A stretch of DNA of 64,000 nucleotides from Rhizobium sp. TH2 (GCF_024707525.1 NZ_CP062231.1:186001-250000), one strand, 5' to 3'. Shown: positions 24,664-34,896, numbered from the stretch's first letter. Made by a program: numbers and translations. Notes: generated by a model from the sequence alone, not told the origin.

Positions 24664-26274
24664 ATGACCGACAGCAGAGAGTCGAAGGGCCTGGCAAGGC
24701 TGACATCCGAAGCCGTGTCCGGAAGGATCGACCGCCGCCAATTCATGCAGGGCGCGCTGACTTTCGGGCTCGGCCTTACCGCCGCCTCGGGTCTCTGGAC
24801 GCGCGAGGTTGCGGCGCAGACGCCGAAATCGGGCGGCTCGTTCCGCGTCGGCCTCGACGATGGCAACACGGCCGACAGCCTCGATCCCGCCACCTACAAT
24901 TCGCGCTTCATGATCACCATGGCGCATACCAAAAACAATTTCCTCACCGAGATCGCGCCCGACAATCAGGTGGCCGGCGAACTCGCGGAAGCCTTCGAAG
25001 CGTCCAAGGACGCCAAGACCTGGACCTTCAAGATCCGCAAGGGCGTCGAATTCCACAACGGCAAGACCTTCGACGCCAATGATGCAATGGCCTCGCTGAA
25101 CTACCATCGCGCCGAAGCGTCGAAATCAGCCGCCAAGTCGCTGCTCGACGGCATTGAGGAGATCAAGGCCGACGACGCCAATACGCTCACCATCAAACTC
25201 AAGTCGGGCAATGCCGACCTGCCATACGCGCTGACCGATTACCACCTCATCATGATGGCGTCGAAGGACGGCAAGGTCGATCCGCAGGAAAAGGCCGGCA
25301 CCGGCGCCTACAAGCTCGAGGAATTCGAGGCCGGCATCCGCGCCACGCTCTCCAAGAACGCCAATTACTGGAAGCAGGATCGAGGTCATTTCGCCGATGT
25401 CTCCTTCACCGCCGTCAACGATGTCGTCGCGCGCCAGTCGGCACTGCTCGCCAACAGTTTCGACGCCATCATCGAAGTCGACTACAACACATCGGAACAC
25501 CTCGCCAAGGATGCCGGCGTCAAGCTCGATGAAGTGCCCTCCGGCACCCATGTCGGCATGCCGATGATGTGCGACATCGCACCCTTCGACAATGCCGACC
25601 TGCGCATGGCGCTCAAGCTCGGTTGTGACCGGCAGGTGCTGATCGACCGCATCCTGAAGGGCCACGGCTCGATCGGCAACGACCATCCGATCGCGCCGGT
25701 CATGCCCTTCTTCGACGCATCCCAGACGCAGCGGGAATATGATCCGGACAAGGCCCGCGCGCTGGTCAAGAAGGCCGGCCTCGATGGCCTCACCATCAAT
25801 CTCTCCGCCGCCGACACCGTCATCACCGGCGCCGTCGACATGGCAACACTCTACGCCGAAATGGCCAGGCAGATCGGCATCACAGTCAACGTCGTGCGCG
25901 AGCCGAACGACAGCTACTGGAGCGATGTCTGGCTCAAGAAGCCCTTCTGCATGGCCGGCTGGGGCCAGCGCCCGACGCCGGATATCATCTTCTCGCTCGG
26001 CTATGCCGCGGGCGCCGACTGGAACGAGTCGCATTTCAAGAACGACCGCTTCAACAAGCTGCTCGTCGAAGCCCGCGCCGAGATCGACGGCAAGAAGCGC
26101 ACGGAAATGTATGGCGAAATGCAGCGGCTGGTCAGCGACGACGGCGGCACGATCATCCCCTTCTTCCGCAACTGGCTCTATGCGCGCCGCGCCAACGTCG
26201 CCCATTCCGGCCAGCTCTCCGCCAACTGGCCGCTCGATGGCGCCCGTGGAGCAGAACGCTGGTGGTTCGCCTGA
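24664..26274 (+). CDS. Tat-exported solute-binding protein of peptide ABC family
   Basis: A 536-aa SBP_bac_5 protein. The N-terminus carries a twin-arginine signal (IDRRQFMQGALTFGLGLTAASGLWTREVAAQ), so it is exported folded. The mature part has SFRVGLDDGNTADSLDPATYNSRF and the family segment WTFKIRKGVEFHNGKTF near residue 118. The ATG at 24664 follows GGAGAGATG. No permease or ATPase gene lies beside it, so it must borrow a transporter encoded elsewhere. The next gene, an esterase, overlaps its 3' end by 13 nt. Confidence 0.9.
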   Translation: MTDSRESKGLARLTSEAVSGRIDRRQFMQGALTFGLGLTAASGLWTREVAAQTPKSGGSFRVGLDDGNTADSLDPATYNSRFMITMAHTKNNFLTEIAPDNQVAGELAEAFEASKDAKTWTFKIRKGVEFHNGKTFDANDAMASLNYHRAEASKSAAKSLLDGIEEIKADDANTLTIKLKSGNADLPYALTDYHLIMMASKDGKVDPQEKAGTGAYKLEEFEAGIRATLSKNANYWKQDRGHFADVSFTAVNDVVARQSALLANSFDAIIEVDYNTSEHLAKDAGVKLDEVPSGTHVGMPMMCDIAPFDNADLRMALKLGCDRQVLIDRILKGHGSIGNDHPIAPVMPFFDASQTQREYDPDKARALVKKAGLDGLTINLSAADTVITGAVDMATLYAEMARQIGITVNVVREPNDSYWSDVWLKKPFCMAGWGQRPTPDIIFSLGYAAGADWNESHFKNDRFNKLLVEARAEIDGKKRTEMYGEMQRLVSDDGGTIIPFFRNWLYARRANVAHSGQLSANWPLDGARGAERWWFA

Positions 26275-27281
26275 CGGAGATGGTTCGCCAAAAGGATACG
26301 AGCGCCATCGTATTCGATTGGCTGAATGGCGATGTCCGGACGCTTCGCAGGGATTATGAAAGCGTCCGGGCAAAGCCTGTGCCTGCGGAGGCTGAATGGA
26401 TTGATGCTGGTGGTGTGAGGGTGCTGCACTTTCCCGCTGGCGCCGGCGGCACATCACCCCCTCACTCCGCCTCCGCTTCGCTCGGCGGACCTCTCCCCGC
26501 TGGGGAGAGGAGTTCCGAGGCGCTGCGGCTCGCTCCCTCTTCTCCCCAGCGGGGAGAAGGTGGCGCGAATGCGCCGGATGAGGGGGGCAAAGCCATCGTC
26601 AAGCCTCGGCTCCGAACCACCGCCATCGTCTATTTCCACGGCGGCGGCTTCATCGTCGGCTCGCCGCTGACACATGCCGATATCGCGACGGAACTGATCA
26701 GGCATACCGGCCTGCCGCTCTATTCCGTCGACTATCGCCTCGCGCCCGACCACCCCGCACCCGCCCCGGCGGCGGATGGCATATCAGTCATCCGCCATCT
26801 CCTCGGCGAGGGTTTCAATCATATCCTCCTCTGCGGCGATTCCGCCGGCGGCGCCATCGCTCTCTCCGTGGAAGCAACCCTCCCGGTTGAATTGCGCCAT
26901 CATATTATCGGCGTGGCAAGCTTCTACGGCGCCCATGGCCTGCTCGATACAAACTCGCTCATCGAGAAAGGCAACCGCGAGGATGGCACCGACCGCGCCT
27001 GCGTCGCGCGCTATTTCCTGGCTGCGGGCGGCAATGCCTATTCGATCGAAGCCCTTGCCCGACCGTCGCCGGTGCCGGTCTATCTCATCGCGGCGGACGA
27101 CGATCCGCTCCGCGACGACACCGTGATTCTGGCCAAGGCAATGGAGGTTCACGGCCGTGTCGTGACACTCGATACTGTCGCGGGCGAAAACCACGGCTTC
27201 CTGCACCAGCCGCATTACGCGCGCGCCGAGGCGGCACTCGGCCGTTTCGCGATCTGGCTGGGAGCCCTCTCCAACAAATGA
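26262..27281 (+). CDS. alpha/beta hydrolase (HSL/Aes-type esterase) with in-frame repeat insertion
   Basis: A 339-aa esterase of the hormone-sensitive-lipase group. It has the oxyanion motif VYFHGGGFIVGSPLTHAD (about residue 125) and catalytic Ser in LLCGDSAGGAIAL (about 194). Asp is in IAADDDPLRDD (about 279) and His in GENHGF (about 310). Residues ~66-109 are encoded by a palindromic intergenic-type repeat (26457-26587) that keeps the frame. It lies between the N-terminal cap and the HGGG motif, so the enzyme could stay functional with a surface loop. The GTG start lies inside the upstream SBP gene, with GGAG 9 nt before it. Confidence 0.82.
   Translation: MVRLTEMVRQKDTSAIVFDWLNGDVRTLRRDYESVRAKPVPAEAEWIDAGGVRVLHFPAGAGGTSPPHSASASLGGPLPAGERSSEALRLAPSSPQRGEGGANAPDEGGKAIVKPRLRTTAIVYFHGGGFIVGSPLTHADIATELIRHTGLPLYSVDYRLAPDHPAPAPAADGISVIRHLLGEGFNHILLCGDSAGGAIALSVEATLPVELRHHIIGVASFYGAHGLLDTNSLIEKGNREDGTDRACVARYFLAAGGNAYSIEALARPSPVPVYLIAADDDPLRDDTVILAKAMEVHGRVVTLDTVAGENHGFLHQPHYARAEAALGRFAIWLGALSNK
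26457..26587. repeat. palindromic mosaic repeat inserted in an esterase coding region
   Basis: Two hairpins, CCTCTCCCC-GC-TGGGGAGAGG (26490-26510) and CTTCTCCCC-A-GCGGGGAGAAG (near 26537-26556), lie between a CCCCCTCACTCCG start and a GGATGAGGGGGG end. They show the same CTCTCCCC/GGGGAGAG core as the intergenic repeats at 28929, 34897, 40774 and 56509. Here it lies inside a gene and adds about 44 in-frame codons. Confidence 0.75.
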
Positions 27282-27298
27282 AAAGACCCCGCGCGATG

Positions 27299-27346
27299 CT
27301 GAACTGACCCCCGAAGCTGATGTCCAACTTTCGGGGGTCAGTTCAT
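27299..27346. terminator. long hairpin resembling joined IS3-type ends; probable bidirectional terminator
   Basis: GAACTGACCCCCGAA (27301-27315) pairs perfectly with TTCGGGGGTCAGTTC (27330-27344) across a 14-nt spacer. The sequence TGAACTGACCCCCGAA...GTTGGACA looks like the terminal inverted repeat of IS3-family elements (recalled), with both ends present and the interior missing. It sits between the convergent esterase and kinase genes. Confidence 0.5.
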
Positions 27347-27393
27347 CCCCGGGGGAACAGGTTCATTTAAAACGAAAAATCGTTGAACGAAGC

Positions 27394-28863
27394 CTATCGG
27401 GAATGCGCCACGAGCTCGGCATTAAAGGCTTCGAGCTGGCCGTAAAGTTCCCGGTATTTGCCATAGGCGTAGTCATAGCGCGCGGCGAGCGAAGCGTCCG
27501 GCTCGAACGAGCGGTCGATCGCCACAAGCGCGGCGGCCGCTTGCCTGATCGAGCTGAACAGCCCGGTCCCGACGCCCGCGAGAATGGCCGCGCCCAGCAC
27601 CCCTGCATCGAGGTTCTTCAGCCGCATGACAGGCTTGCCCAGCACATCGGCACGGATCTGGCACCAGATATCCGATCCCATGCCGCCACCGGCTGCCCTA
27701 TAGTTCTCCACCACGACATCGGCCGATTTCTGTAGCGCATCCATCGAAAGCCTGGCCGAAAACGCCACGCCCTCCATCACCGCCACCGTGAATTCCGCCG
27801 GCCCCATCGAGGAATCCACGCCGGAAAAGCTTGCCCTGGCACTTGCATTCCACACCGGCGCCCGCTCGCCCTGCAGATGCGGCAGGAAGATCGGCGGCAT
27901 GCGGCTACGGTCGAAATCGGAAGCCAGTGCGGAAAGGTCGGCAGGCGTGCGCCCCAGCAGGTTCGAAAGCCAGGCGATCGACGCGCCACCCGCCTGCGTC
28001 GGCCCGGCATGGAAGGTGATCTCCTCGCAACGCGGAAAGGCGATCACCCCCGGTACAGGCATCTTGGTCTTCGAGACCACGCCGAGAATCTCACTCGTGC
28101 CGCTGAGATAGAGCCCGTCGCCATCATTGACCGCACCGGCACCGACAACCCCAGCCCAGGCATCCATCGTTCCAGTGACGAGCAATGCGCCGGCACCCGG
28201 AAGCCCCGCCTTGATCCGCCCCGCTGCAGCGGTGAACGGCCTGAGCGGCGCCAACCGTCCGCGCGCACCATCGACCAGCGCGATCAGGCTCTCGATATAG
28301 GCCAGGCTCTGGTCGATGACGCCAAAGCTCGCCATCGGATCGGCCACCACCTCGCCGGTCAATTGCAGGATGCAATAGTCCTTCGGCGCCATCACCCAGC
28401 GCGTCTTCGCCCAGATCTCGGGCCGGTTTCGCCTTACCCATTCCATCCGCGCGAGCACATGGCTGGCATCCACCGGCAGCGGCGCACCCCACCAACCGAT
28501 CTTCTCGGCCACATCAAGATGCGCGTCGATCTCGGCGGCCACGCCGGCGCAGCGTCCATCCTGCCAGATGATCGCCGGCATCAGCTCCTTGCCATTCTCG
28601 TCCACGAAGACATGACTGTTGACCTGCGACGTCAGCCCGACGCCCTGCAACTGGCCATCGCCGAGCCCTTCGGTAAGATGGCCGAGTGCCGCCAGAACAT
28701 GGGTCATCCAGTCGGCGGGATCCTGCTCCACCCGGTCGGGCGGCGTCCGATGCATGGGGTAGCTCTGCGCATAGGTTTTCAGCGCCTGGCCCCGGATATC
28801 GTAAAGCGCAGCCTTCACCGCCGTCGTGCCGACATCGATCCCGATCAGCCTTGCGTCATTCAT
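27394..28863 (-). CDS. FGGY-family carbohydrate kinase (xylulokinase-like)
   Basis: A 489-aa FGGY kinase: N-terminal phosphate loop LIGIDVGTTAVKAALYDIRG, then DPADWMTHVLAAL, VGLTSQVNSHVFVDENGKELMPAIIWQDGRC (about residue 75), and the C-terminal YRAAGGGMGSDIWCQIRADVLGKPV. It phosphorylates a pentulose or polyol. It is divergent from a CUT2 sugar ABC transporter and almost certainly acts on the imported sugar. The substrate (xylulose, ribulose, erythritol and others) cannot be told from sequence. The upstream in-frame extension is rejected because the family N-terminus begins at MNDARLIGIDVG. Confidence 0.9.
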   Translation of the reverse strand: MNDARLIGIDVGTTAVKAALYDIRGQALKTYAQSYPMHRTPPDRVEQDPADWMTHVLAALGHLTEGLGDGQLQGVGLTSQVNSHVFVDENGKELMPAIIWQDGRCAGVAAEIDAHLDVAEKIGWWGAPLPVDASHVLARMEWVRRNRPEIWAKTRWVMAPKDYCILQLTGEVVADPMASFGVIDQSLAYIESLIALVDGARGRLAPLRPFTAAAGRIKAGLPGAGALLVTGTMDAWAGVVGAGAVNDGDGLYLSGTSEILGVVSKTKMPVPGVIAFPRCEEITFHAGPTQAGGASIAWLSNLLGRTPADLSALASDFDRSRMPPIFLPHLQGERAPVWNASARASFSGVDSSMGPAEFTVAVMEGVAFSARLSMDALQKSADVVVENYRAAGGGMGSDIWCQIRADVLGKPVMRLKNLDAGVLGAAILAGVGTGLFSSIRQAAAALVAIDRSFEPDASLAARYDYAYGKYRELYGQLEAFNAELVAHSR

Positions 28864-29231
28864 GGTGGAGCCCCCGTTTCGCACTTCCTTATCGAGCCGC
28901 TGCCGACGTGACAATTGCCCGGCCTTCACCCCTCACCAAGCGCGCCCAAGAACTCGACATTCGTCTCGTTCGGGCTTGCTATCCTCTCCCGCAGGGGGAG
29001 AGGTAAACCCGCAGCACCGCCTCGCGTCAAATGAAGGTCGAGCGTGGGGCACTTTACCTCTCCCCTTGCGGGAGAGGATACGCAGGCCGCGAGAGGCGAT
29101 AGCCGATCGCATGGCCGAAGTTGGTGAGGGGTTATGCCGAAGCGCGCCGAGGTCGCTATTGTCACAAACTTCATTCCCCGCTAACGTCCAGCAACAATTC
29201 AGCAAAACGCAAAGTTTCGGGGAGGAATTTC
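28864..29231. other. intergenic region between divergent kinase and sugar ABC operons
   Basis: 368 bp without a gene. It holds a 203-bp palindromic repeat (28929-29131). The remaining ~65 and ~100 bp on either side must contain the promoters of both directions. TTTCGGGGAGGAATTTC directly precedes the sugar-binding-protein ATG as a strong ribosome binding site. I see no clear operator. Confidence 0.6.
28929..29131. repeat. palindromic repeat, family R, copy 1
   Basis: It starts with CCCCTCACCAAGCGCG and ends with CCGAAGTTGGTGAGGGG. Inside are two stem-loops built on CTCTCCC/GGGAGAG that are inverted copies of each other, around a centre reading AAATGAAGGTCGAGCG. Copy 2 at 40774-40973 has the same ends, but its centre lies in the opposite orientation. 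Confidence 0.8.
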
Positions 29232-30155
29232 ATGACGTTCAAGCTCAAATCAGGCGCCATTCTGGGCGCCTTCGCCGCACTGCTTATGGCGGGCGCCGCA
29301 TCCGCCGCCGGCAAGATCGCCGTCATCACGCCCTATCTCGCCCAGCCGGGCACACAATTCTATGTCGAGGCGTTCCAGGCAGAGGCCAAGGCCAATGGCT
29401 GGGAGGTCAATGTCATCGACACCAAGGGCGATGTCGCAGCCGCGATTTCCCGCATCGAGGACGTCTCCAACCAGAAGGTCGATGCGATCGTGATCAATGT
29501 CGATCCGGCACAGGTCGCGGCCGGCCTCGAAACAGCCAAGGCTGCCAACATTCCCGTCTTCGGCATGGATGCCGGCGTCAACCCGCTGCTGGTGACCAAC
29601 GTCACCTCGGACGGCACCGCCATGGCCGCCGAGACCGCGAACTTCGTCATCAAGCGCATCAACGCCAAGGGCAATGTCGTGATGTTCGTCTTCGATGCCT
29701 TCCCGCCGGTGCAGATTCGCGGCGCCAAGGCCGACGAGATCTTCAAGGCGAGCCCCGATATCAAGATCCTCGACCGCGTGACACCTGACGTCGCCGATGG
29801 CGGCATCGCCGATTCCCGCGCCAAGATGGAAGCGATCCTCACCGCCAACCCGGACAAGGGCTCGATCGCAGCCGTCTGGGCGGCATGGGACCAGCCGGCA
29901 CTCGGCGCGCTGCAGGCCATCGAAGCCGCCGGCCGCCAGAACGAGGGCATCGTGATAACAGGCATCGACGCCAATCCGCAGGCGCGCGAGGCTGTCGCCA
30001 AGAAGACCAACTTCGAAGCGACCGTCGCGCAGGATTTCAAGGGCATCGGCAAAGCCACGGCCGATGCGGTGAAAAGCCATCTCGCTGGCGAAAAGCTTGC
30101 CGAGGTCATCTACGTGCCGACCAAGCTGATCACCGCTGACAATGCCAACGATTGA
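29232..30155 (+). CDS. sugar-binding periplasmic protein (ribose/CUT2 type)
   Basis: A 307-aa Peripla_BP_4 protein with a signal peptide (MTFKLKSGAILGAFAALLMAGAASA). The ribose-binding-like core is KIAVITPYLAQPGTQFYVEAFQAEAKANGWEVNVIDTKGDVAAAISRIEDVSNQKVDAIVI and AVWAAWDQPALGALQAIEAAG. It delivers a pentose or polyol to the transporter encoded downstream. A stem-loop at 30168-30198 follows the gene and probably raises its expression over the next genes. Confidence 0.92.
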   Translation: MTFKLKSGAILGAFAALLMAGAASAAGKIAVITPYLAQPGTQFYVEAFQAEAKANGWEVNVIDTKGDVAAAISRIEDVSNQKVDAIVINVDPAQVAAGLETAKAANIPVFGMDAGVNPLLVTNVTSDGTAMAAETANFVIKRINAKGNVVMFVFDAFPPVQIRGAKADEIFKASPDIKILDRVTPDVADGGIADSRAKMEAILTANPDKGSIAAVWAAWDQPALGALQAIEAAGRQNEGIVITGIDANPQAREAVAKKTNFEATVAQDFKGIGKATADAVKSHLAGEKLAEVIYVPTKLITADNAND

Positions 30156-30167
30156 TTTTGGCTGATA

Positions 30168-30198
30168 GCAAGGCATCGCGGGCGCCGTGATGCCTTGC
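30168..30198 (+). promoter_or_regulatory. intercistronic stem-loop after sugar-binding-protein gene
   Basis: GCAAGGCATC (30168-30177) pairs with GATGCCTTGC (30189-30198), a perfect 10-bp stem with an 11-nt loop, followed by TCTTTGG. Its position between the binding-protein and ATPase genes mirrors the hairpin at 14311-14339. Confidence 0.55.
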
Positions 30199-30215
30199 TC
30201 TTTGGAACCACCCCC

Positions 30216-31760
<1,545 letters not shown>

Positions 31761-31761
31761 T

Positions 31762-32727
31762 TTGGCGCGCGCAATCCGCAGATATGGAACCCTGGTCGGC
31801 ATCATCGCCGTGGTCCTGTTCTTCTGGATCAGCCTGCCCGACACGTTCATGACGGCGCGCAACTGGCTCAACATCTCCCAGCAGGTCTCGATGCTCGCCG
31901 TCATCGCCTTCACCATGACCATCGTGATGGTGATGGGCGATTTCGATCTCTCGGTCGGCTCGATGGCGAGCCTCGCCGGCATCGTCGCGGCACTCGCCTT
32001 CAAGGCCGGTTTCCCGGTGCCTGCCGCCCTGGCGCTGGCGCTTGCCGTAGGCCTTGTTGGCGGTTTGCTCAACGGCATGCTGGTCAGCTATATCGGCATC
32101 CTGCCCTTCGTCGCCACGCTCGGCACGCTGACGATCTTCTCCGGCCTCGCCTTCCTCATCTCCGATGGCAAGACTATCTTCGGCACCGATATTCCGGCCG
32201 GCTTTTCCGGCTTCGCGCGCGGCGGCATTCCGCTGTTCGAGACCGGCGGCCAGATGGTGTCGCTGCCCTATCTCACCCTTGCCGCGCTGGTGGTGCTCTT
32301 CCTCGTCTGGGTGCTGCTTGAGCACACGGTCTATGGCCGCCGGCTCTACGCCATCGGCGGCAACGCAGAAGCCGCAAGACTGGCCGGCGTCCGCGTCCGC
32401 ATCCTGCGCTTCTCGGCCTTCGGGCTGACGGGGCTCGGTGCTGCCGCCGGCGGGCTCATGTATGCCGCCCGCGTCGCCTCGGCCAATCCCACCCAGGGCA
32501 GTGGCTTGATGCTCTCGGCCATCGCCGCCGTGTTCCTCGGCATGACGATGAGCGAGGAGGGCGAACCACGCGTGCTCGCCACCTTCTTCGGCGTGCTGAT
32601 CCTCGGCGTGCTTGATAACGGCCTGACGCAGATGAGCGTCGATTCCTATATCAGGGAAATCCTGATCGGCACCATTATCGTCCTCGCTGTCGCCTCATCC
32701 AGCCTCAGCAAGCTCAGCCAGCGCTAG
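31762..32727 (+). CDS. sugar ABC transporter permease (CUT2)
   Basis: A 321-aa BPD_transp_2 permease with about nine membrane spans. The family block FTMTIVMVMGDFDLSVGSMASLAGIVAAL begins near residue 55, and TVYGRRLYAIGGNAEAARLAGVRVRI near residue 195. A TTG start follows AAGGAGCC, two bases after the ATPase stop. A single permease gene is normal for CUT2, where it forms a homodimer. It completes the kinase/SBP/ATPase/permease module. Confidence 0.92.
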   Translation: MARAIRRYGTLVGIIAVVLFFWISLPDTFMTARNWLNISQQVSMLAVIAFTMTIVMVMGDFDLSVGSMASLAGIVAALAFKAGFPVPAALALALAVGLVGGLLNGMLVSYIGILPFVATLGTLTIFSGLAFLISDGKTIFGTDIPAGFSGFARGGIPLFETGGQMVSLPYLTLAALVVLFLVWVLLEHTVYGRRLYAIGGNAEAARLAGVRVRILRFSAFGLTGLGAAAGGLMYAARVASANPTQGSGLMLSAIAAVFLGMTMSEEGEPRVLATFFGVLILGVLDNGLTQMSVDSYIREILIGTIIVLAVASSSLSKLSQR

Positions 32728-32729
32728 CG

Positions 32730-33278
32730 CTATTTTACTGAGGCCGCAAACGCCGCCACGAATGCCGCGAGCCTCGTCGCGATCGCCTCGTCGACGATCT
32801 TGCCATCCGCATCGAACACCGCGCCAGCGCGCGGGATCATCAGCCTCTTGCCCGACCAGATATCGGCGCCAAGCGTATGCAGCACGCTGAGCCAGGCATT
32901 CTGCGAAAGCTGGGTGCCGAAATTGCCCGGCGAGGCGCCGCAGATCGCGAACGGCCGGCCGCCGAAAACCTTTGATATGTCCGACGACGGCCGCGACAGC
33001 CAGTCGATCGCATTCTTGAATACGCCGGGAATTCCATTGTTGTATTCCGGCGTGAACAGGATCACGCCATCGGCCGCCATCACCTGCTCCTTTAGCGCCA
33101 CGACCGCCTCCGGCAAGCCGTCATTCGCCTCGACATCGCCGTCATAAAGCGGAATGCCGTGGATCGTGGCCGCGTCCAGCGTCACGCCCTCCGGCACTGA
33201 AGCCACCGCCGCGCGCATCAGCGCCGTGTTGAACGAGCCCTTGCGCAGGCTTCCCGATATTCCGAGCAATTTCACCAT
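32730..33278 (-). CDS. NADPH-dependent FMN reductase
   Basis: A 182-aa flavodoxin-like reductase: KLLGISGSLRKGSFNTALMRAA binds FMN phosphate, followed by VILFTPEYNNGIPGVFKNAIDWLSR and FAICGASPGNFGTQLSQ. Related enzymes reduce quinones, azo dyes or chromate with NADPH. It is divergent from a VOC-dioxygenase/esterase fusion with only 61 bp between the starts, a layout reminiscent of the mhqNOD quinone-stress set in Bacillus. The ATG at 33278 gives the family N-terminus. Confidence 0.9.
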   Translation of the reverse strand: MVKLLGISGSLRKGSFNTALMRAAVASVPEGVTLDAATIHGIPLYDGDVEANDGLPEAVVALKEQVMAADGVILFTPEYNNGIPGVFKNAIDWLSRPSSDISKVFGGRPFAICGASPGNFGTQLSQNAWLSVLHTLGADIWSGKRLMIPRAGAVFDADGKIVDEAIATRLAAFVAAFAASVK

Positions 33279-33339
33279 GGTAATTCCTGTATCTGCGTTG
33301 CATGTATGGTCGCAGTCCTCATGCTCAGAGAATAGAACG

Positions 33340-34896
33340 ATGACCAGCGGTTTGCACCACATAACCCTTATCACCCGCAAAGTTCAGGCCAATGTGGATT
33401 TTTACGCCGGCTTCCTCGGCATGCGCCTGGTCAAGCGAACGGCGGGTTTCGAGGATGCCACCCAGCTTCACCTCTTCTATGGCGATGCCATCGCTTCTCC
33501 CGGCTCGCTGGTGACATTTCTGGTCTGGGAGGATGGCTCGCCCGGCCGCGTCGGCCATGGCGCACCGGGTGAGATCGCGCTCGCCATCCACCCCGAGGCG
33601 ATCGGCTTCTGGCTCACCCGCGCCCTGAAATTCGGCGTGAAGACATCGGGTCCGGCACAGGAATTCGGCGAGCCGGTCCTCAGGCTCACCGATCCCGATG
33701 GCATCATCGTCAAGCTCGCCGGCGTCAGCGATCTCACAGGCACCTCGCCTTGGACCTCGCGCGAAATATCCGAAACCGATGCGATCCAGCGCCTGCACAG
33801 TGCAACGATCTTCTCGGAACAGCCTGCCGATACCGTGGCCTTCCTGACCACCTATATGGGCTTCACCGAAGCGGCCCACACCGACACCATAACCCGCCTG
33901 CGCTCGGATGCGGGTGGCGTCATCGATATCAGGGATGCCGGCGGTTTCTGGACCGCCGCACCCGGCACCGGCACCATCGATCACATCGCCGTCCGCGCGC
34001 CGGATCGCGCCCATGTCGAGGCTGTCGCCACCCAACTGAACGAAAAGGCGCACGGCCCCACCAACGTCCATGACCGCACCTATTTCTATTCGCTCTACGT
34101 TCGCGAGCCCTCCGGCACGCTGCTCGAAATGGCAACCGATGGACCCGGCTTCGCGATCGATGAACCACTTGAAACGCTCGGCACCGAACTCTTCATCCCC
34201 GCCCATTTCCGCAAGGACGCCGTGGACGACCGGGTCATGCTGCCGCAATTCGGTCTGCCGGGCGAGCCGCGTACCATCTATCGCGACCTGCCCTTCGTCC
34301 ACCGCCTGCATGTGGCGGATGAACCCGATGGCTCCACCGTCATCCTGCTCCACGGCACCGCAGGCAACGAAACCAGCCTGCTACCGCTCGGCCGTCGCCT
34401 CTTCCCGAATGCAACCCTGATCGGCCTGCGCGGCCGCTCGACGGGGGAGGGTGTAGCGCGCTTCTTCGGCCGTTTCGATCCCACCACCTTCGACCAGAAG
34501 GAAATCCGCTCCGAAGCCGAAGCATTCGAGGCGTTCATGGAAGAAGCCACGCAAGCCTACGACCTCGATCCGGAAAAGCTGACCTTCCTCGGCTATTCCA
34601 ACGGCGCCAATATGATCGGTGCGAGCATGTTGCTGCATCCCGGCCTGATCCGCAACGCGATCCTGCTGCGGCCGATGTTGGTCCTGGAGGATGTGCCAGT
34701 CGCGGATCTCCATGGCAGCCGTGTGTTGATGGTCGGTGGCGCCAACGATCCGTATGTTTCCTATTCCGGAGCGCTTGAGCAGGCGCTTGCCGGTGCGGGG
34801 GCTGAGTTGACTCACAAAACGATCGATTCAGGCCATGGACTATCAACAGAGGACGAGGCGGTCGCGGCGAAGTGGTTGCGCGGTTCCAACCCGTGA
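33340..34896 (+). CDS. fusion of ring-cleaving-dioxygenase-like VOC protein and carboxylesterase
   Basis: A 518-aa two-enzyme fusion. Residues 1-~290 hold two VOC modules: GLHHITLITRKVQANVDFYAGFLGMRLVKRT; then IDHIAVRAPDRAHVEAVATQL and YSLYVREPSGTLLEMATDGPGF. Metal ligands would be His in GLHH and IDHI, and Glu in LLEM. Residues ~325-518 are a phospholipase/carboxylesterase: VILLHGTAGNETSLLPLG, Ser in FLGYSNGANMIG (about 420), Asp in GGANDPYVSYSG, His in DSGHGLS. These correspond to separate MhqO and MhqD proteins in Bacillus, so the fusion supports one pathway of quinone or aromatic detoxification. This is inferred from family knowledge. Confidence 0.88.
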   Translation: MTSGLHHITLITRKVQANVDFYAGFLGMRLVKRTAGFEDATQLHLFYGDAIASPGSLVTFLVWEDGSPGRVGHGAPGEIALAIHPEAIGFWLTRALKFGVKTSGPAQEFGEPVLRLTDPDGIIVKLAGVSDLTGTSPWTSREISETDAIQRLHSATIFSEQPADTVAFLTTYMGFTEAAHTDTITRLRSDAGGVIDIRDAGGFWTAAPGTGTIDHIAVRAPDRAHVEAVATQLNEKAHGPTNVHDRTYFYSLYVREPSGTLLEMATDGPGFAIDEPLETLGTELFIPAHFRKDAVDDRVMLPQFGLPGEPRTIYRDLPFVHRLHVADEPDGSTVILLHGTAGNETSLLPLGRRLFPNATLIGLRGRSTGEGVARFFGRFDPTTFDQKEIRSEAEAFEAFMEEATQAYDLDPEKLTFLGYSNGANMIGASMLLHPGLIRNAILLRPMLVLEDVPVADLHGSRVLMVGGANDPYVSYSGALEQALAGAGAELTHKTIDSGHGLSTEDEAVAAKWLRGSNP

